This document shows positions 58,919 through 64,000 of a stretch of 64,000 nt of DNA, in pieces. Below the pieces are notes generated by a model. That model had not been told where the DNA came from, made no database searches, and saw only the letters and a program-made list of their open reading frames with translations. The position numbers and the translations under genes were made by a program. The first letter of the stretch is position 1; every line of letters begins with the position of its first letter. Source of the stretch: Protula sp. h YS-2021 (Eukaryota; Annelida; Polychaeta; Sabellida; Serpulidae). Location of the stretch: NCBI GenBank assembly GCA_949752745.1, contig OX457025.1, forward strand, positions 96,785,804 to 96,849,803. Reading direction: 5' to 3'.

Positions 58919-60030
58919 TACTTCGCAAAAGCTTAGAATTCGCTAATTCGCTTATCTCAACTTTTAGATGGGACTAAAGTCCGGAGCAGGGAAACCTGCC
59001 ATTCTAAAGAACTGCGCGAAAAAAGGTCGCGAACTGCAAGTACTCGTAAGAGCTTGCGAAATAAACCAGTTAGATGGGATTTAATTGAAGTAAAATATAA
59101 TCCCAAATCTAAGATAGCTTGTTTTATTTGTTTTCCAAGACCTTGGTAGGAAAAGGGAGGGGAAGCCTCCTAGCACTTGAAGGGATCTGGTAACAAATAG
59201 TAAATTTTCATGTAACGATGTCAGAATAGTTTGAATAAACTTCATGCTAACTGACTGAATATCCTTTACCATCCCCCTCTTGCCTCCCATTGGATGGATC
59301 CCAACCTGGGATGCTCTGAGCTCTAAGTTGAAGATAATAATAATGCTGATTTGTTGCTCTCGCTTAACAAAAGGATCGTAACCTTGTAAGGCTACCATGA
59401 AAAATAAAACTTGACACAGCACAATTAGAAGTGACTGTGTCTTGCAAAAGCATGCTAAAGTTCTAAGAACCTGCGTAAATGTTAGAATTGCTCTAAATCA
59501 TTACCGATTAAAAACCTAATATTTGTGCGAAATTGACTGGCAATTTCGAGAAATTAGATGACTAGAAGCTTTAGAACACTCAATAACTTGGATTGGAAGC
59601 AATCCTAGTGATAAAACTCACTAAATACTGATGATTTCACGTCTAAGCCCATAATGGTACTATGGGCCTTGGTCATATGGTCACTGTGACACAGACCCTT
59701 GATGACATCTGGACTCTCAGTATGGCCCGGGACTGCGGAGACGCTGGGAAGGGGGTATCTGTGCTTCCCCCCTTTTTCTTTGAGTCAAAGAAAGCTCTGA
59801 AGTTGCTGAGGCCATGGTGTGGTTCCCAATGACCGTAAAGTTCCAAAACAGTTCGATAGTCCACACGATAGCCGACGCCGTAGAGTCGGCAGAACTGAAA
59901 TAGAGATATAGCCGGTGGAGTAGTGCACTGGATATTTCGTGGGTTTGAAGTGGCTGGTAGCACGGTTCTTGGCATAACCTCACTTTTGCTTGCCCTTGCC
60001 TTTGGGTCTGGGAGTTAGTAATCTGTAACA
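58919..60030. other. Foldback relics, then no gene recognised
   Basis: The first 160 bases hold degraded repeats of the foldback ends. Minus-strand frames at 59081-59422 and 59673-59983 have no recognised domain; the latter may be the decayed 3' part of the recombinase element immediately to the right. Confidence 0.4.
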
Positions 60031-60039
60031 GAGGGACAC

Positions 60040-60848
60040 TTAATTAGTAATGGTCGTCTCCGCAGCTATGAAAAATGGCCCCAGAGAATAGAGGCCTGAT
60101 AGTTCATCTTGGGAGAAGTCTTTAAGATAATACTTAACGAAGGAATTGGGAGAAGCCAAGCAACCTGTTTTAAGTATATCTGACAACGACACATTACGTA
60201 ACGCCCTAAGTGAGTTTGCAACCTGCCTGACTTTATGGGCTTTTATTTTTAACTCTGACTGAAGAGCTGTGTCTGATTGTGCCTCATCATACGCTGCCAT
60301 AAAGACCCCTTCAATGTAGTTGGAAATGGTTTGCTTTGAACTTGGGCATATAGGAGATAATAAGAGCCTTTTGATTTTCTGACCTGTATACCTCCGAATG
60401 TTCTAGAAATTAACGGAGGCCTGTTCGTCTGGTAGGGATGGTAAGTTGATGTTACTAAAAGTTCCCATCCCATGAGTACTGATGTGGGTTTTGCCCATGA
60501 AGCCGGCCCTAGAGACGAGGGTGATGTTTTTCAACTCCCCGTTCTTTTTGCCTACCGTCCTGTCCAGGGCGTGTGTCTCGCTCCTCCTTTTGCCTGAGGC
60601 AAGGGCTAACAGGAAAGTGAACCTTACTGTGGCATTTTTGGCTGAGATTACTTCGTCCCCAAAGATGTCCGGGCGCTGAAGGTATCTCAGTACTAGGGAG
60701 AGGTCCCATCGTGCAACATTAGACGGGTTAGGGGTGAGTTTACCTTGAAATGACGGATCAATTGAGAGATGGATGTGTCGTCCCCTGGATCAAAGCCCTT
60801 TGAAGCCTTGAGTCTGGAACCTACGGCAGCCCTGTAACCCTCAATGGA
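60040..60848 (-). pseudogene. Tyrosine recombinase of a DIRS/Ngaro-like retrotransposon
   Basis: Reading leftward from 60848, one frame gives GYRAAVGSRL and SISQLIRHFK; after a one-base shift near 60700 a second gives WDLSLVLRYLQRPDIF, LLALASGKRRSETHA (bases about 60570-60600, holding the first catalytic arginine) and GKTHISTHGMG, ending in a stop near 60407. The same frame then resumes with SKQTISNYIEG, KAHKVRQVANSLRAL (60206-60243, the HxxR box) and SPNSFVKYYLKDF (60118-60145, catalytic tyrosine), ending AAETTITN-stop at 60040. WDLxLVL, ASGKRRSE, AHxVRxxANS and SPNxFxxxYLxDF are conserved in DIRS/Ngaro-type recombinases, which integrate circular cDNA by strand exchange. At least one frameshift and one stop make it dead. 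A Crypton-type origin is less likely but not excluded. Confidence 0.8.
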
Positions 60849-60875
60849 GCTTACTTTGGTGACTTCATGTTTTCG

Positions 60876-63300
60876 TCATTTCAACTATCTGCGTTTTCTC
60901 TGGTGGGAAGACTCGAACTTTGACCAACCACCAGTAGAGTTCTGCATGGTTGTTCAGCTGTTTGGTGCAACAACTTCACCGAGCTGCACTGGATATTGCC
61001 TTAAAAAAACCGCCGATGACAACAAAGATTGTTTCAGCCTGCAAGCGTATAACACTATTAAGCGCAGTTTCTACGTAGATGATTTGTTGAAATCAACACG
61101 ATCAGTTCCCGAAGCAATTACCTTAGTAGAGCGAGCTATGCTTGCGAGACGGGGCTTCCGACTTACCAAATCGATTTCTAATGAGCGTGATGTATTGTTC
61201 ACAATTCCAGAATGTGAAACAGCGTCATCAGTGGTACAGCCAGATATCAACGGCACGCTTCCTTTTGAAAGGACGCTTGGTCTGCAATGGACTGTAGAAA
61301 CAGATTCGTTCGGCTTCAACATCAAATCTAAAGAGAGAAAGACAACCAGACGAGGCATTTTGTCTTTGACAGGCTCTCTTTTACGATCCGTTGAGTTTTC
61401 TTGCTTCTGTCATTCTGACCGCCAAGCTCATACTACAAAGACTTTGTCGAAAAGGATTTAGATGGGATGACCCAATCCCTCTCGAGGAGAAAGAGTTATG
61501 GGAAAACTGGCTTGACACAGCACCCTATCTTTCTGGCGTCACGACAAGGAGCTGTTTTAAGTCTCAGCACCTCAACAGTGAGCACAAGATCGAACTACAC
61601 CATTTTGCAGATGCATCCGAGCAAGCTTATTGTTCAGTGTCTTATCTGAAGATTTACGACAATGCCAGCCATGTCGACGTTTCTGTGCTTATGCAAAAAG
61701 CTGGCTTAGCCCACTGAAATCTGTTTCTATGCCCAGATAAGAGCTTTCCGCTGCTGTACTAGCAGCCTGTGTGTATCATTTGATAACTCGCGAGTTAACT
61801 TGACCATAGATGAGACCTTCTTTTGGACCGACTCTATATCTAGGCTTAGATGTATTTAGAGCCGGTCCACACGTTTAAAGACTTACGTTGCTAATAGGTT
61901 GTCAGTTATCCACGACTTGACGGATACTAGACACTGGCAGTACATTCCATCAGAACTCAACTTGGCTGATCTTGCCTCAAGAGGCATCATGGGAAACAAC
62001 AAAGAAAAAGTGGATTTTTTGTTCATGGGACCAGAGTTTCCTTACTGTCCAGGTGAAACCAGCATCTCTGTTCCACCTGATATGTCTTCGTCTGTGCCCG
62101 AATCTATGAAAAAACGAAGTACAAGCATCTAGTTATTCAACAAAGTCTCTTCGTAGTTTAAGCTGCAGAAGTTACTGCGGTTCATAGACTTTTGTCGTTT
62201 CAAGTACCTGTATGACAAAGACAGAATCGTTCCGACGGGAGCTGTCTCAGTAGATGAGCTAGCAAATGCAGCAAAGACACTATATGCTCATGTCCAGTAT
62301 CAGGTTTATGCTGCAGATATAGAACGTCTCCGTAAAGGGGCTTGTGTTTTGAGATCATGTTCATTGATTTAACTTAGCCCAATTTTCAAAGAGGGATTGG
62401 TACGAGTTGCAGGCACACTTCAAGACTTGGATGCGCCAGAGGACTTAAAGTATCCAGTCATTCTGCCCGGGAAACATCCCATCACTGAAATAATTGTACG
62501 TCATGTACATGAACAGAACGGCCATATAGAACGACAGTAAATGCTTGTCGTCAAAAGTATTGGATTACTGAAGCTACAAATATTGTAAGGAAGTTACTTC
62601 ATAAATGCTTTGCTTGTAGACGGCGATTGCAAGCTCCATGTCAACAGAAAATGGCAACTCTCCCAGAGGAAAGGTTAACACCAGATCAACCTCCCTTCTC
62701 ATTTGCGGGTGTAGATTTTTTCGGATCACTGTATATCAAGTCAGGACGAAAGCATCTTAAACACTATGGCTGTCTGTTTACCTGTAGCTCTTCGAGGAAG
62801 GCCAAACAAGATATTCAGTGACAAGGCCCAAACCTAACAAGTGGCGAAAAGGAGTTATGAGAATGCTTAGAACACTGGTACAACAATCAGATCAACGGTT
62901 CTCTCGTGCAAAAGCAAATTGAATGCCATTTTATTCCTGGTAGCCACTTTGGAGGCTCCTGGGAGAGAATGGTAAAAAAAGTTAAGTCAGTCTTAAAAGC
63001 CCTAGTTGTACAACAGGTTTTAACAGATGAAGGACTGTTGACTCTAATGGCAGAGGTTGAGAGAATAGTTTATGATCGTCCATAAGTCCAGTTAGTTCAG
63101 ACCCAACAGATCAAAGACAACTGACTCCAAGTCAGTTGCTAGTTATTAAACAAGTTGCAAGTCTGCCACCAAGTCGATTTCGGAGAGGGAGAGACAGACG
63201 AAGAAAATAGCTTGTTGACGCGTTGGGAGACCTTTATTTTATTATCAAACTGGGTACTTCCCTAAACTGGCACACATCAGCGGAACATCAACGGTAACTG
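60876..63300 (+). pseudogene. BEL/Pao LTR-retrotransposon pol, decayed
   Basis: RT comes first (60876-61390): NYLRFLWWEDSNFDQPPVEF, LFGATTSPSCTGYCLKKTA and catalytic SFYVDDLLKS (about 61068-61095), then GFRLTKSISNE, ERTLGLQWTVE and TTRRGILS. After a shift near 61390: VILTAKLILQRLCRKGFRWD and ELHHFADASEQAYCSV. RNase H follows: SAAVLAACVYHL, TFFWTDSI, VIHDLTDTRHWQYIPSE and NLADLASRG (to about 62000). Integrase: LVRVAGTLQDLDAPEDLKYP near 62404, ITEIIVRHVHEQNGHIE, FAGVDFFGSLY (first catalytic Asp, about 62708), then HFGGSWERMVKKVKSVLKAL with the catalytic Glu in SWER (about 62960). The tail near 63100-63200 (LTPSQLLVIKQVASLPPSRF) fits the BEL/Pao C-terminal domain. Many stops and frameshifts; no LTRs, gag or protease are identified. 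It abuts the minus-strand recombinase with no gap, so one inserted into or recombined with the other. Confidence 0.88.
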
Positions 63301-64000
63301 GAAAAAGAACATTATTTACATATTTATAATTCTCCGAAAAATATTACACACGAAATACAATAGCACAACGTCACACTCATGATCTTTTACTTTGCACGTC
63401 AGTTGAATCTATCATTTAGTAAAGATTAGGCAGAATATTGATTACACAAACAAGTACTGAAATATCGAATGTGCCATTTAAAACAAAGTCGCTGAAGGAT
63501 GCAGACGTGAAAATAAAAAAGGGGAAGTTTTTTAAAATATAAACCATTAAAGCAGGTGATTATTCTTCAACCCGAGACGGAGAGAAACATAAATATAAAT
63601 CTTACTAAAACTATTTTTGGCTTCTCTCTACAACTTTCTAAAATATCTTTAAGTTATCTCGATTCTCGATACACGTGTTTTACAGTCGGGTTTATTAAAC
63701 ACAGAATTTGTCCCTTTTTTATCCTTTCGTTCTTGACGGATCCTGAGCAACTGCCGAATACCTGTTTGTACGGCTATTTCAGGACAGTAATGGGTGGGAC
63801 GCTATTGAATCCGGGATTTGATAGACGAAATCTGTAGCCCAATCACAAATAGCTTACCCCCACACATCTGTGGAACACCGGTGCTTAAAGTTCAAAGTAA
63901 GATAAAATCTTAATTTTCACGACATAAATCCGGAAACGCAGCTGTTGGGGAACCCATTGTGCAGTAGTAAAACAGTTCAAAGATCCTATCTGCATATCTA
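63301..64000. other. No gene recognised
   Basis: A plus-strand frame at 63556-63837 has no recognised domain. This could contain the 3' LTR of the BEL/Pao element, but no matching 5' copy is visible within the window. Confidence 0.4.

Noticed and set aside
1..64000. CRISPR array or prokaryotic operon
   Set aside because: Direct repeats are satellites or transposons without regular unique spacers; there are no cas-like or operon-like reading frames and the elements are eukaryotic.

Overview
This is eukaryotic, AT-rich, non-coding-dominated DNA. It is almost certainly from a marine invertebrate with a large, repeat-rich genome. That rests on the mix of families: a CR1/L2-type LINE, a decayed BEL/Pao pol, a decayed DIRS/Ngaro-type tyrosine recombinase, several MITE-like elements, ACGTTG-rich repeats and diverged TGACCTTGACC repeats of the kind seen in molluscs and other lophotrochozoans. 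The species assignment is inference. No bacterial-style gene, rRNA, complete tRNA or CRISPR array was seen.

The dominant structure is a giant imperfect palindrome. Bases 1-20225 (left arm) match the reverse complement of 26731-46044 (right arm) around a 6.5-kb non-palindromic spacer. The left arm still matches at base 1, so it probably continues outside the window. The arms differ by a few percent in the stretches compared by eye, plus large arm-specific changes. The left arm carries a 4.8-kb insertion with a nested LINE (433-5205) and a 1.2-kb insertion with a 21-bp minisatellite (8669-9846). The right arm carries a 2.3-kb tandem duplication (34530-39130) and a 0.53-kb tandem duplication (39480-40520). 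Both arms carry matching broken reverse transcriptase fragments and matching candidate exons of an unrecognised gene, divergently oriented about the centre. The structure is either a real inverted duplication or two haplotypes joined tail to tail by an assembler; the sequence alone cannot decide.

The spacer (20226-26730) holds a ~130-bp tandem repeat with TCAAGGTCA-like cores, a long AT microsatellite near the geometric centre, and nested copies of a small element family with AGCCAATTCGCACTTT-like inverted ends.

Right of the palindrome (46045-64000) is a mosaic: a candidate small spliced gene near 46.5-46.8 kb, a duplicated satellite-like block (47.76-48.37 kb), more small inverted-terminal elements (49.3-51.5 kb), a 22-bp polypyrimidine minisatellite (53.7-54.4 kb), a candidate gene broken by frameshifts (54.6-55.3 kb), a BEL/Pao RNase H relic (55.8-56.1 kb), a 605-bp element with TA target duplication and an identifiable unoccupied paralogous site, a foldback-like element (58.6-58.9 kb), a decayed tyrosine recombinase on the minus strand (60.04-60.85 kb) and a decayed BEL/Pao pol (60.88-63.3 kb).

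Most long open frames here are repeat translations or transposon relics. I see no gene in the window that I can call intact and functional with high confidence.
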